This document shows positions 19,441 through 29,083 of a stretch of 64,000 bases of DNA, piece by piece. This DNA is from SAR202 cluster bacterium. GTDB lineage: Bacteria; Chloroflexota; Dehalococcoidia; Lucifugimonadales; Lucifugimonadaceae. The stretch is from NCBI GenBank assembly GCA_009392285.1, contig VFGU01000012.1:100045-164044 (forward strand). The letters are read 5' to 3'. The number at the start of each line of letters is the position of its first letter. The stretch's first letter is position 1. A model generated the notes under the pieces. It searched no databases, was not told the origin of the DNA, and saw only the letters and a list, made by a program, of their open reading frames with translations. Both the position numbers and the translations under genes were made by a program.

Positions 19441-19900
19441 TTGCAAGCAATATCAATAGAATAATGGATATTATTGTGGCCAAAACAAATCCTGAAGCAA
19501 ACATATAGGTAAATACTTTGTTGTCAAATCTAAGGTGCATAAAAAACCCTACTACCATCACAAATTTCATTAATGAAAGAATTAGCAGTATAGGGATCAT
19601 TAGGACACCTAAACTTTCAACATAAAAAATTCCAAACTCAATTAAAGTTATTATTGCCAACCAAAGCCCAACCCAAGTATAGAAAATAGGTGTTCCATGA
19701 CCATCTTTTTTCGTTATTTTATTAAATTTCTCTATTGAGTACTTTATTGTTCCTGCCCAGGGAGTGTCATTTTCTGGGTTAGGTAAATCTTGAGGGGTAT
19801 CAGGAACTCTAAAATAACCCTTGGTGTCATGACCTAAAAAACCGTTATACATACTAACTAATGAATCTTTCATTTTTCCTAAGTCAATTACTATCTTCAT
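19430..19900 (-). CDS. Cytochrome c oxidase subunit IV-like membrane protein
   Basis: Three predicted TM segments (LIPILLILSLMKFVMVVGFFMHLRFDNKVFTYMF); adjacent to coxC. The supplied ORF extends to 19960, but the likely start is the internal Met near 19900. Confidence 0.75.
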   Translation of the reverse strand: MKIVIDLGKMKDSLVSMYNGFLGHDTKGYFRVPDTPQDLPNPENDTPWAGTIKYSIEKFNKITKKDGHGTPIFYTWVGLWLAIITLIEFGIFYVESLGVLMIPILLILSLMKFVMVVGFFMHLRFDNKVFTYMFASGFVLATIISIILLILLAIKP

Positions 19901-20703
19901 AATAACGGCGCTCCATCTTTTGCAGATACTAGATAAACAACAGTAAATATAACAATCCATACTATGTCAACGAAGTGCCAATATAAACCTGCTAATTCTA
20001 AGTTTTCTTCTTCTTTAGACACTTTTGCTGGCTCAGTATCAGGCACTCTCAGCATATACAATGAGGCTATAACTCCCAGTATTCCAATTATAGTAACTGA
20101 AATTGCAAGAGAAAATGGCATATGAGGAATTACGTCTAAAGTTTCTGTCATCATTAAGCCTGCCATTGCGATAATCACACTTATAAAAGAAGCAAAAATT
20201 AGCATTTTTTGCTTGAAAGAACTAGCTAATCTTGAGAAGGCAAGTATTAATAACCAAATAACTCCAAATGTTACGTGAGCCCCATGAAATCCTGTCATTG
20301 TAAAGAAAGTGGTTCCAAATATATTAGTTCGAGGAGTTAAGCCAATGTGAGCAAAATGAGAAAATTCATAAACCTGAAAACCTAAGAACACCATACCCAA
20401 TAGGGCTGTTGCTAATGTCCAATACCTACCAAGAACTTGCCTTCCTTGCTGTACATAACTTAACCCCATAACCATAGCTAATGAACTCATTAGTAATACG
20501 AATGTACTTACTGTAGTAATTGGAATATCAAGTATTTCGTTTGGGTAAGGTCCTGCTAAGCTCCTATTCCTATAAACCAAATAAGTTGCAATAAAAGAGC
20601 CAAAAAATAGGCAATCTGAACCTAAAAAGATCCACATCATCAGTTTTCTATTATCAACTCCTGTGCTTGTGTAGTGATCTTCTGTAGCTGCAATATTAGA
20701 CAT
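19897..20703 (-). CDS. ctaE: Cytochrome c oxidase subunit III
   Basis: MMWIFLGSDCLFFGSFIATYLVYR, TGFHGAHVTFGVIWL, YWHFVDIVWI. Confidence 0.93.
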   Translation of the reverse strand: MSNIAATEDHYTSTGVDNRKLMMWIFLGSDCLFFGSFIATYLVYRNRSLAGPYPNEILDIPITTVSTFVLLMSSLAMVMGLSYVQQGRQVLGRYWTLATALLGMVFLGFQVYEFSHFAHIGLTPRTNIFGTTFFTMTGFHGAHVTFGVIWLLILAFSRLASSFKQKMLIFASFISVIIAMAGLMMTETLDVIPHMPFSLAISVTIIGILGVIASLYMLRVPDTEPAKVSKEEENLELAGLYWHFVDIVWIVIFTVVYLVSAKDGAPLL

Positions 20704-20711
20704 AAAACCCC

Positions 20712-22577
20712 TTATCCATTCACTGGTTCATAGCTCCAGCCTAAGAAAGACCAGATAAAAATTACTAAACCTATAGCGCATACGACCCAATGGCCAGCGA
20801 ATGGAATAAATCCGCCCACCATTATTGCTAATCCTAGGCCTAGGAAAAAAGGATAGTAAGATGGATCAGGCATATGAATATCTGCGTGATCAACTTCATG
20901 ATTTTCTTGAATTTCCGAATCTGACCCTCCACCATGTGTATCATGAGCTAATTCTGGATACTTTTTATACCAGAAATCATCTCTGTATTTAACTTCAGGA
21001 ATTGCATCAAAATTATAATGTGGTGGTGGAGAAGGTATTGACCATTCCAATGTCCTTCCATCCCAAGGGTCATTACTAGCTGTTTTAGGCATTCTTAAGT
21101 TTGAATAGATCACGTTATAAATAAAAACTATAACTGCAACCCCCAACATTAAACTCCCAATCGTTGAAACTAGATTAGATATATCCCATCCCATCCCTTC
21201 TGGGTATGTAGCCACTCTCCTCGGCATGCCGTCCAGCCCTAACCAATGCATTGGAAAAAACGTTAGGTTAAAAGCAAAAAATGTTAACCCAAAATGCCAA
21301 TACCCTACTCTCTCATTTAAAAATCTTCCAGTAAATTTTGGCCACCAATAATATATTCCTGACCACAGCCCAAGCAGAGAGCCTCCAAATAGGACATAAT
21401 GGAAGTGTGCGACTACGTAGTAAGTATCTTGCTGCTGAGCATCAGAAGGAGGCGATGCATGAGTCACTCCGCTTAGCCCTCCGATTACAAACATTCCAAT
21501 GAATGCGACAGCAAATAATAATGATGTGGTTATTTTGATTGAGCCGCCCCACAATGTGCCTATCCAATTGAATATTTTGACTCCCGTTGGCACTGCTATC
21601 AGCATCGTTGATACTGCAAAAGCAGAGTTAGCTGCAGGACCTAGTCCAACTGTAAACATATGATGACTCCAAACGAACCAACCCAAAAAACCAATCGCAA
21701 TTCCTGAAAATACTATGAAAGTGTAGCCAAAAATAGGTTTCCTAGAAAAAGTAGGAAGAACTTCAGACACAATTCCCATTGCAGGTAGTATCAATATGTA
21801 TACTTCAGGGTGACCGAATAACCAAAACATATGTTGCCACATTACTGGGTCACCACCCATTGCAGGGTTGAAAAAGTGCGTTCCATATAGCCTATCAAAT
21901 TGCAATTGAATTAGAGCTACGGTGATAATTGGAAAAGCTAATACTATTAAAACGTTTACTACTGCAGTCATCCATATGAAGACCGGCATTTTCATAAAAG
22001 ACATGCCAGGTGCTCTCATATTTATTATGGTTGTAAGGAAGTTAAAACCTGCAGCCAAAGAAGCTATACCTAAAAGTTGAAGACCCAGTATCCAATATGT
22101 AACTCCATTTCTAGGATTGTATGGAACCTCTGTATTGGGTGCATAAGCAAACCATCCCGCGTTAGGAGCATCTCCAGTCAGCCAAGATAAATTTAGAAGT
22201 ATTCCTCCAAAAAGAAAAGCCCAGAAACTAAATGCATTTAACCTTGGAAATGCAACATCTCTAGCACCTATTTGTAATGGTACAAGCCAATTAAAGAACG
22301 CAGCACTTAATGGCATTATTACAAGAAAAATCATTGTTGTGCCATGCATGGTAAATACTTGATTGTAAACTTCAGGAGACAGAAGAGATGACTCTGGCTG
22401 TGCTAACTGTAGCCTAATTAATAAAGCTTCTATCCCACCCACTAAAAACCATAAAAATGCTGTAACCCCATATAAGGTTCCTATTCTTTTATGATCAACA
22501 GTAGTTATCCATCCCCAAATACCTGATACATATTCATTTGGTCTGCGTATAAATGTTGGATATGAAATTGTTGTCAT
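20712..22577 (-). CDS. ctaD: Cytochrome c oxidase subunit I
   Basis: TTVDHKRIGTLYG, HGTTMIFLV, WLFGHPEVYILILPAMGIVSEV, VAHFHYVLFGG. Confidence 0.97.
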   Translation of the reverse strand: MTTISYPTFIRRPNEYVSGIWGWITTVDHKRIGTLYGVTAFLWFLVGGIEALLIRLQLAQPESSLLSPEVYNQVFTMHGTTMIFLVIMPLSAAFFNWLVPLQIGARDVAFPRLNAFSFWAFLFGGILLNLSWLTGDAPNAGWFAYAPNTEVPYNPRNGVTYWILGLQLLGIASLAAGFNFLTTIINMRAPGMSFMKMPVFIWMTAVVNVLIVLAFPIITVALIQLQFDRLYGTHFFNPAMGGDPVMWQHMFWLFGHPEVYILILPAMGIVSEVLPTFSRKPIFGYTFIVFSGIAIGFLGWFVWSHHMFTVGLGPAANSAFAVSTMLIAVPTGVKIFNWIGTLWGGSIKITTSLLFAVAFIGMFVIGGLSGVTHASPPSDAQQQDTYYVVAHFHYVLFGGSLLGLWSGIYYWWPKFTGRFLNERVGYWHFGLTFFAFNLTFFPMHWLGLDGMPRRVATYPEGMGWDISNLVSTIGSLMLGVAVIVFIYNVIYSNLRMPKTASNDPWDGRTLEWSIPSPPPHYNFDAIPEVKYRDDFWYKKYPELAHDTHGGGSDSEIQENHEVDHADIHMPDPSYYPFFLGLGLAIMVGGFIPFAGHWVVCAIGLVIFIWSFLGWSYEPVNG

Positions 22578-22608
22578 TTATTAATCTCCTATTTGTTTAT
22601 TCTATCAT

Positions 22609-24105
22609 TTACTTGATCGTTATTAAGTATGAAACAAGGGCATCTAACTCTTCTTCGCTTAGGTTTATAAATATTTGAGGCATTACGTTAGCTGCGTACC
22701 CATCAACTATGTATTCATTCGGATATGTTATGGATTGGTATATATATTCTTCTGCAGATAGCCCCTCTACTCTTGATGAGGACCTATCGATTAGGCCATA
22801 CATACTTGGCCCTACAATCACCTCATCTTGGCTAAGTGAATGACAACCAGCGCAACCTTGATTAGTAAATAAATACTCTCCTTGTTCTTCAGGTGTATTC
22901 CAAACCATTACCTCAGTTTCCTCTAAACTTTCAGTGCCAGCAACAACAGATCCCCATCCTTCTGGAATTTGAGAGAGAAGATAATCAGCAATAGCTTCAA
23001 CTTCATGTTCTTTCAAATTAGCAGCTCCATCCTTATAAACACTTCCAACAGATTGCATTCTTGTACCTTGTTTTATATCTGAAGGATTTTTTATCCAAGC
23101 AATTAAATTTTCTCTAGTCATATCTTTTTGACCAGCTGCAAGCATAGTTCTTATCCCTAAATGTGTAAGATTGGGAGCAGATACTCTTACCGATTCTTCT
23201 TGTTTATCATACCAATCCGCCCACCTTTCATCTTGTACAGTTATTTCTTTTTCGTAAGATCCATCCATATAACTATCTATAGAGTGGCACATACTACAAT
23301 GGGCTAGAAATAAGCCATACCCATCTGATGCTGTTGCTTTAGGAGGAGTTTTCATGGCATTCAACCACACATTAAAATCTGCTTCGTCCTCAGCTATAAC
23401 TCTAAATCTCATTCTTGCATGTGCTACTCCGCAGAATTCAGCACATTGACCAGAATAATTTCCTGGCTCATCTACCTGAAACCACATTTGATTAGTATTT
23501 CCAGGTACAGTATCTTTTTTACCAGCAACTTGAGGAATCCAAAAACTGTGAATTACGTCTTGACTTTCAAGTATTACTTTAACTGGCCTGTTAGTCGGCA
23601 CCCTTAGTTCATTTGCTGTAACTATACCTTCGTTCGGATACCTAAACTCCCACCACCACTGGTGACCCATTGCGACAATTTCTAAAGGATCTGAGTCTTC
23701 TGGAGGCTCATAAGTTGAATAGATTGTCTGAACTGTAGGAACCATGATTACTACAAGAATTAAAGCAGGAATTATCGTCCACAGGATTTCCAACTTTGTA
23801 TTTCCATGAACCTGCTTAGGAGGTATATCAGGTAATTTAAAATCACTACCTGGAATAGGGTGTTCTTTTCTTCTAAAATTTAATACAGCAAAAATCAATG
23901 CGCCTTGGACAATTACGAAAATAACTCCCGCTATCCAAAACATTAAATAAAAAAGTTCTGATTGTGCCTGAGCTACTGGGCCGGCATTCGCAAACGTGCT
24001 TTGTTCATGATGAGGGCTACAACTCGATATAAACAGCAATAACAAAGAAGAGAGTGAAAAATATTTAAATAACTTTGTTATCATTAATTTATGTGATTTA
24101 TTCAC
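22609..24105 (-). CDS. ctaC: Cytochrome c oxidase subunit II fused to two cytochrome c domains
   Basis: CuA motif GQCAEFCGVAHARMRF, plus CSMCH and CAGCH heme c sites; lipobox LFISSCS. Confidence 0.92.
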   Translation of the reverse strand: MNKSHKLMITKLFKYFSLSSLLLLFISSCSPHHEQSTFANAGPVAQAQSELFYLMFWIAGVIFVIVQGALIFAVLNFRRKEHPIPGSDFKLPDIPPKQVHGNTKLEILWTIIPALILVVIMVPTVQTIYSTYEPPEDSDPLEIVAMGHQWWWEFRYPNEGIVTANELRVPTNRPVKVILESQDVIHSFWIPQVAGKKDTVPGNTNQMWFQVDEPGNYSGQCAEFCGVAHARMRFRVIAEDEADFNVWLNAMKTPPKATASDGYGLFLAHCSMCHSIDSYMDGSYEKEITVQDERWADWYDKQEESVRVSAPNLTHLGIRTMLAAGQKDMTRENLIAWIKNPSDIKQGTRMQSVGSVYKDGAANLKEHEVEAIADYLLSQIPEGWGSVVAGTESLEETEVMVWNTPEEQGEYLFTNQGCAGCHSLSQDEVIVGPSMYGLIDRSSSRVEGLSAEEYIYQSITYPNEYIVDGYAANVMPQIFINLSEEELDALVSYLITIK

Positions 24106-24232
24106 TTCAACCTTGGTTCTGTCTATAAAGCAGACTTTAGTTTAAGTTTGCTAGAGAAAATATAGCATCAACCTCGATTGAAATCAACGAAATTGTGAGC
24201 TTTATTAAAGTAGTATTTAGAATAACCGACCT

Positions 24233-24856
24233 GTGAATATAATTTTAGCAACTCAAAATAAAGGAAAAGTAGAGGAATTTAATAGAATTTTTGCAGACTA
24301 TTCTGTTGAATTGTCTAGTATTTTTGATTATGGAATTACTTTAGAGCCTGAAGAAACCGGTAATACCTTTTCTGAGAATGCACAAATCAAACTAGAGTAT
24401 TATCTAGAAGCTATTCAAAATAATAAGGCTTATGACAGTTCTCAAAAAAATCTTCTTCTAGCAGAGGATTCCGGCATAGAAATAAAAGCCTTAAATGGTG
24501 AGCCGGGTGTATTATCAGCACGATATGGGGGAGAAGGTTTAAATAGTACAGATCGAAATAATCTTATATTAGAAAAAATGAAAGATGTTGTTCCCGAGAA
24601 TAGAAAAGCAAGATTTGTATGCTGTATAAAGATTGTAGATATTGAAGAGAATATAAAATATGAATTTATAGGATATTCGGAAGGGTTGATCATGGATAAT
24701 ATTTATGGGTCAAGAGGTTTTGGATATGATCCAATTTTTAAGCCATTGGGTTACAATGTCTCAATGGGTAGTTTAGAGCCTCAAGTTAAGGATAAAATTA
24801 GCCATAGAGGTTTGGCGAGTAAAAAATTAATTAAAAAGATTTTAGATGAAAGATAA
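24233..24856 (+). CDS. rdgB: XTP/dITP diphosphatase (RdgB/HAM1)
   Basis: ILATQNKGKVEEF, LLAEDSGIEI, GEPGVLSARYGGEG, GFGYDPIF, SHRG; GTG start. Confidence 0.93.
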   Translation: MNIILATQNKGKVEEFNRIFADYSVELSSIFDYGITLEPEETGNTFSENAQIKLEYYLEAIQNNKAYDSSQKNLLLAEDSGIEIKALNGEPGVLSARYGGEGLNSTDRNNLILEKMKDVVPENRKARFVCCIKIVDIEENIKYEFIGYSEGLIMDNIYGSRGFGYDPIFKPLGYNVSMGSLEPQVKDKISHRGLASKKLIKKILDER

Positions 24857-25850
24857 ATTAAATAGAAAATTGACTGATTTGAGGATCTCTGTAACTGACA
24901 GGTGTAATTTTAGATGTCGATATTGTATGCCTGAAGAACTTTATGGGGAAGCTTACGAGTTCCTAAAAAAAGATCAAGTGTTGTCTTTTGAGGAAATAGT
25001 TAGGTTGACCAAAATATTTATTAAATTAGGTGTTAATAAGGTAAGACTTACAGGAGGAGAGCCCCTAGTAAGAAAAAACATTGAAACATTGATTTCGTCG
25101 ATTTCAAGTTTAGATGAGAGTGTTGATCTAGCAATGACAACTAATGGGTACCTTCTTAATAAATTTGCAAATATATTATTTAGCTCAGGATTAAAAAGGT
25201 TAACAATTAGTTTAGATTCTTTAGATAACGATATTTTTCAAAAAATGAGTGGAAAAAAGTTTAATGTGGATGATGTTTTAATGGGGATAAGTAGTGCTAA
25301 AAAAGCTGGATTTAAAAATATAAAAATTAATTCCGTAATTAAAAAAGGTATCAATGATGAGGGAATAATTGACTTGGTTGATTACTGTAAAAGAGAAGGG
25401 CACATTTTAAGATTCATAGAGTATATGGATGTTGGAACGCTGAATTCTTGGAACAGAGGATCTGTTTTAGATTCAAAAAAAATAATAGATATAATCTCGA
25501 AAAAATATCCAATTCATCCAGTAAGCAAGAACTATTCATCTGAGGTTGCAGATAGATATAAATTTGATGACGGAGAAGGAGAATTAGGATTTATATCATC
25601 GGTATCCAATCCATTCTGTATGTCTTGCACAAGATCTAGGATTACTGCTGACGGAAAATTTGTGACCTGTCTTTTTTCAAACAAGGGGTTAGATTTAAAG
25701 AAGCATTTGAGAAGTAGAGCCACAGACGAAGACATTTTAAATTTAATATCAGAAAATTGGTTAATTCGAAATGATCAGTATTCTTTGGATAGGTCTTTAG
25801 AAAAAGGTAAAGTTAAGGATAAAATTGAAATGTTCCAATTAGGAGGTTAA
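24846..25850 (+). CDS. moaA: GTP 3',8-cyclase MoaA (radical SAM)
   Basis: LRISVTDRCNFRCRYCMPEE, RLTGGEPLVRKNIE, C-terminal PFCMSCTRSRITADGKFVTCLF. C-terminus GG normal. Confidence 0.95.
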   Translation: MKDKLNRKLTDLRISVTDRCNFRCRYCMPEELYGEAYEFLKKDQVLSFEEIVRLTKIFIKLGVNKVRLTGGEPLVRKNIETLISSISSLDESVDLAMTTNGYLLNKFANILFSSGLKRLTISLDSLDNDIFQKMSGKKFNVDDVLMGISSAKKAGFKNIKINSVIKKGINDEGIIDLVDYCKREGHILRFIEYMDVGTLNSWNRGSVLDSKKIIDIISKKYPIHPVSKNYSSEVADRYKFDDGEGELGFISSVSNPFCMSCTRSRITADGKFVTCLFSNKGLDLKKHLRSRATDEDILNLISENWLIRNDQYSLDRSLEKGKVKDKIEMFQLGG

Positions 25851-27085
25851 TCTTCCATTGGGTTATCAATTAAATCATTTTTCACCGACAAGAATGCATT
25901 ATCTAGAGCTTTTTTATTTATATAATTAGGTAGAACTATATCCTTCTCCCATCTTAAGACCGTTGCTCTTGATACGCCAACTTTTTTCCCAAAGTTAGTC
26001 CTAGAAAGATTTAATGATTTCCTCAGATTTGTTATTGAATTGGAGGTCCACTTAAAAATTGGAGTTATTTCAGTATTTTCCTTCACTTTTTTCTTTCCGG
26101 TAGTCATATGTTCTAGAAAATTATTAACATCCGATTTTGAACCTATTATTAAAGGAGTTCTTTGATGAAAATTCTCTGGCTCTATATCTAATATTTCTTT
26201 TTCAAGGTCAACAGCACTTCCGCCAGCAGATGTAAAAATAAGCGCAAATGGATTTGCCTCATACATTAATCTCAGTTTTCCATTTTGATTATTTTTATCC
26301 GAAGGGTAGACAAATATACCTCCATTAATTAGGGTCCTATGAGCATCAGCAACAAGAGAGCCAACATATCTTAATTTCTTATTTTTTGCGGAGGTGCCAC
26401 TCGGGTTTTTTGTATTAAGTAACCATTTTTTTATTTTATTATCCCAAATAGAAAAGTTTCCTTCATTTACCGAGTATATTGACCCTTTGTTTGGAACTTT
26501 AATTTCTGACCTTGATAGAAAATAATCATTTTTTTGGGGGTCCAGGGTAAATTCCGCGACTTTATTATTTGCGCATATTACGAATATATCTGAAGGACCA
26601 TAAAGTGAATAGCCTGCACTTATATAATATCTGCCAGATTTTATGAAACTAGATTTTCCATAATCTGTGTTTCTGATGATCCCAAAAATTGTACCTATAG
26701 GCATATTGACGCTAATATTGCTTGATCCATCTAAAGGGTCTGCTACCACCATAAATCTAGCACTAGAATTAAATATTTTGGGGTCTTTTAGTTCTTCGCT
26801 TGCATATCCAGCACAGGATGAATTTTTTGCTAAAATATCTACCAGTTTATCATTTGAAATTTGGTCTAATATTTGTACCTGCTCTCCTTGCACATTGGTT
26901 TTATCTAAAGAGCCTCTGATTTGCTTCAATCCGGTTACTCTAGTGTCCATTGCAATAAGTTTTGTTGCATCAGCGATTGATTTGATCACACTTGCAAGTT
27001 CATCGTTCTCTTCATTATTATCTTTTAATTCAGATTTAAGATAACTCTCTAGGTTTATATTTCTCATCTCTTGTCTTGGGCACAA
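25847..27085 (-). CDS. fbp: Class I fructose-1,6-bisphosphatase with C-terminal XRE/Cro-type HTH domain
   Basis: VVADPLDGSSNISVNMPIGTIFGI, RYVGSLVADAHRTLINGGIFVYPSD, then ITNLRKSLNLSRTNFGKKVGVSRATVLRWEKDIVLP. Start may be the internal Met at about 27067. Confidence 0.88.
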   Translation of the reverse strand: MCPRQEMRNINLESYLKSELKDNNEENDELASVIKSIADATKLIAMDTRVTGLKQIRGSLDKTNVQGEQVQILDQISNDKLVDILAKNSSCAGYASEELKDPKIFNSSARFMVVADPLDGSSNISVNMPIGTIFGIIRNTDYGKSSFIKSGRYYISAGYSLYGPSDIFVICANNKVAEFTLDPQKNDYFLSRSEIKVPNKGSIYSVNEGNFSIWDNKIKKWLLNTKNPSGTSAKNKKLRYVGSLVADAHRTLINGGIFVYPSDKNNQNGKLRLMYEANPFALIFTSAGGSAVDLEKEILDIEPENFHQRTPLIIGSKSDVNNFLEHMTTGKKKVKENTEITPIFKWTSNSITNLRKSLNLSRTNFGKKVGVSRATVLRWEKDIVLPNYINKKALDNAFLSVKNDLIDNPMED

Positions 27086-27147
27086 TTTGTCTTATATATT
27101 AAAGTTAAACTATATTTCTGAATAATGCATCTAGTAAGAGGTGATAG

Positions 27148-28068
27148 ATGAATGCAACAGACAGAGTCAATGAAATACTTTCTTGGTACCAACATGAGAA
27201 TGGAGGCACTTTAGGAAACATTGAAAGATTATTGATGTCAGGTTATTTGTCCGGAACCGGTAAGTTAGTGATATTGCCAGTAGATCAAGGCTTTGAACAT
27301 GGTCCGGCTAAATCTTTTGCGCCTAACCCCGATGGATACGACCCTGAGTATCATTTTAAATTTGGTATTGAGGCTGGGTGCAATGCCTATGCTGCGCCTC
27401 TTGGTTTTTTGGAACACGGCGCTAAAAAATATGCTGATAAGATTCCATTAATTCTTAAGTTAAATAATTCAGATTCATTATATTCAGGTGATCCTACTCA
27501 GACCATGACTTCGACTGTCGAAGATGCCGTAAGGATTGGTTGTGCAGCAGTAGGTTTTTCTATATATCCTGGGTCAAATTCTTCTCCTCAAATGTATAGC
27601 GAGTTAAGAGAAATAACTAGAGAAGCTAAATCAAAAGGATTGGCCGTAGTAGTTTGGAGTTATCCAAGAGGAGGGTCATTAAAAAAAGAAGATGAGACTG
27701 CTATAGATGTGGTTGCATATGCTGCTCATATAGCTGCCCAGATGGGAGCAGATATTATAAAGATTAAGCCTCCTTCTGATTATATAAGCAACGATGAGAT
27801 GAAGGCTGTATACGAGAAAAATAATATTCCAATCTCCACTTTGTCTGACCGAGTAGCCCATTGCATAAAATCCTCTTTTAATGGGAAAAGAATAGTAATT
27901 TTTTCAGGCGGTCCTGCTAAGGGGACAGATGAAATAATGAAAGAAATTAAGGAGATCTCTGAAGGTGGTGGTTTTGGATCTATAGTCGGAAGAAATTCTT
28001 TTCAAAGACCTTTTAATGAAGGAATTTCCTTGATGAAAGATATTATGAATATCTATAAAGACAATTAA
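27148..28068 (+). CDS. Class I (DhnA-type) fructose-bisphosphate aldolase
   Basis: LVILPVDQGFEHGPAKSF, GADIIKIKPPSDY, VIFSGGPAKGTDE, GSIVGRNSFQRP. Confidence 0.9.
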   Translation: MNATDRVNEILSWYQHENGGTLGNIERLLMSGYLSGTGKLVILPVDQGFEHGPAKSFAPNPDGYDPEYHFKFGIEAGCNAYAAPLGFLEHGAKKYADKIPLILKLNNSDSLYSGDPTQTMTSTVEDAVRIGCAAVGFSIYPGSNSSPQMYSELREITREAKSKGLAVVVWSYPRGGSLKKEDETAIDVVAYAAHIAAQMGADIIKIKPPSDYISNDEMKAVYEKNNIPISTLSDRVAHCIKSSFNGKRIVIFSGGPAKGTDEIMKEIKEISEGGGFGSIVGRNSFQRPFNEGISLMKDIMNIYKDN

Positions 28069-28082
28069 TTTTTATTTATAAG

Positions 28083-28958
28083 ATGATAACAATTTATACA
28101 GACGGGGCATGCTCTGGAAATCCAGGTTTAGGTGGATGGGGAGCTGTGATAATAAAGGAAGACGGAGAAGAAAGTTATTTCTCGGGATCCCAAGAAGATA
28201 CGACAAATAATCGTATGGAAATCCAAGCCGTCATTGAGGGTTTAGAGAATTCAAATTCTGATGAAGAAATAAGAATATTTTCGGACAGCACCTATGTAAT
28301 AAATACTCTAACAAAAAATTGGAAAAGAAATGCAAACCATGACCTGTGGTCAAGGCTAGATGATTTAGTTAAAGGGAGAAATATTAAATGGAATTGGGTC
28401 AAAGGTCACTCTGGGGATAAATACAATGATCTCGCAGACGAACTAGCAGTGAAAGCTATCGATTCTAAAAAAAAAGTAACTCAAAATAACCTAACTCATA
28501 TTGACGATTCTGGAAAATTGAAGATGGTTGATGTTTCTGAAAAAGAAATATCTGAGAGGTTGGCTATTGTTCAAGGTTTCGTTGTGATGAAAAAAGAAAC
28601 ACTAGAGATAATTAAGCAAGGAGAGTTAGATAAAGGAGATATAATAACTCTTGCTAGAACAGCGGGTATAACAGCCGCAAAATCTACTCCTACGCTGATT
28701 CCTTTGTGTCATACTATACCACTTTCTGAGATAAAAATTGAAATAGAATTTGAGGATAATTTACCTGGATTAAAAGTTACATGTATCACAAGAGCTGAAT
28801 GGAAAACAGGAGTAGAAATTGAAGCGTTTAATGGTGTGTCCATTGCGTGTGTGACTATTTATGATATGTGCAAAGCCATAGATAGATCAGCCTATATTTC
28901 TGAAATTAAGTTAATTAAAAAATCCGGTGGAAGTAGTGGGTTATTTGTTAGAGAGTAA
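28083..28958 (+). CDS. Ribonuclease HI - MoaC (cyclic pyranopterin monophosphate synthase) fusion
   Basis: Residues 1 to about 130: IYTDGACSGNPGLGGWGAV, NRMEIQAVIEGL, WVKGHSGDKYNDLAD. Remainder: LTHIDDSGKLKMVDVS, AGITAAKSTPTLIPLCHTIPLS, KTGVEIEAFNGVSIACVTIYDMCKAI. One uninterrupted frame. Confidence 0.92.
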   Translation: MITIYTDGACSGNPGLGGWGAVIIKEDGEESYFSGSQEDTTNNRMEIQAVIEGLENSNSDEEIRIFSDSTYVINTLTKNWKRNANHDLWSRLDDLVKGRNIKWNWVKGHSGDKYNDLADELAVKAIDSKKKVTQNNLTHIDDSGKLKMVDVSEKEISERLAIVQGFVVMKKETLEIIKQGELDKGDIITLARTAGITAAKSTPTLIPLCHTIPLSEIKIEIEFEDNLPGLKVTCITRAEWKTGVEIEAFNGVSIACVTIYDMCKAIDRSAYISEIKLIKKSGGSSGLFVRE

Positions 28959-29005
28959 CAATATTTACAACAGGTTCAACTAAGTCTAGAATATTCAACT
29001 GTCTT

Positions 29006-29081
29006 GGCAACGTAGCTCAGGGGTTAGAGCGGGGTCTTCATAAGGCCTAGGTCGTAGGTTCAAATCCTACCGTTGCCACCA
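29006..29081 (+). tRNA. tRNA-Met (CAT), elongator-type
   Basis: Acceptor GGCAACG/CGTTGCC, anticodon loop TTCATAA, T-arm GTAGGTTCAAATCCTAC, encoded CCA; paired G1-C72 argues against initiator. Confidence 0.93.
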
Positions 29082-29083
29082 TT

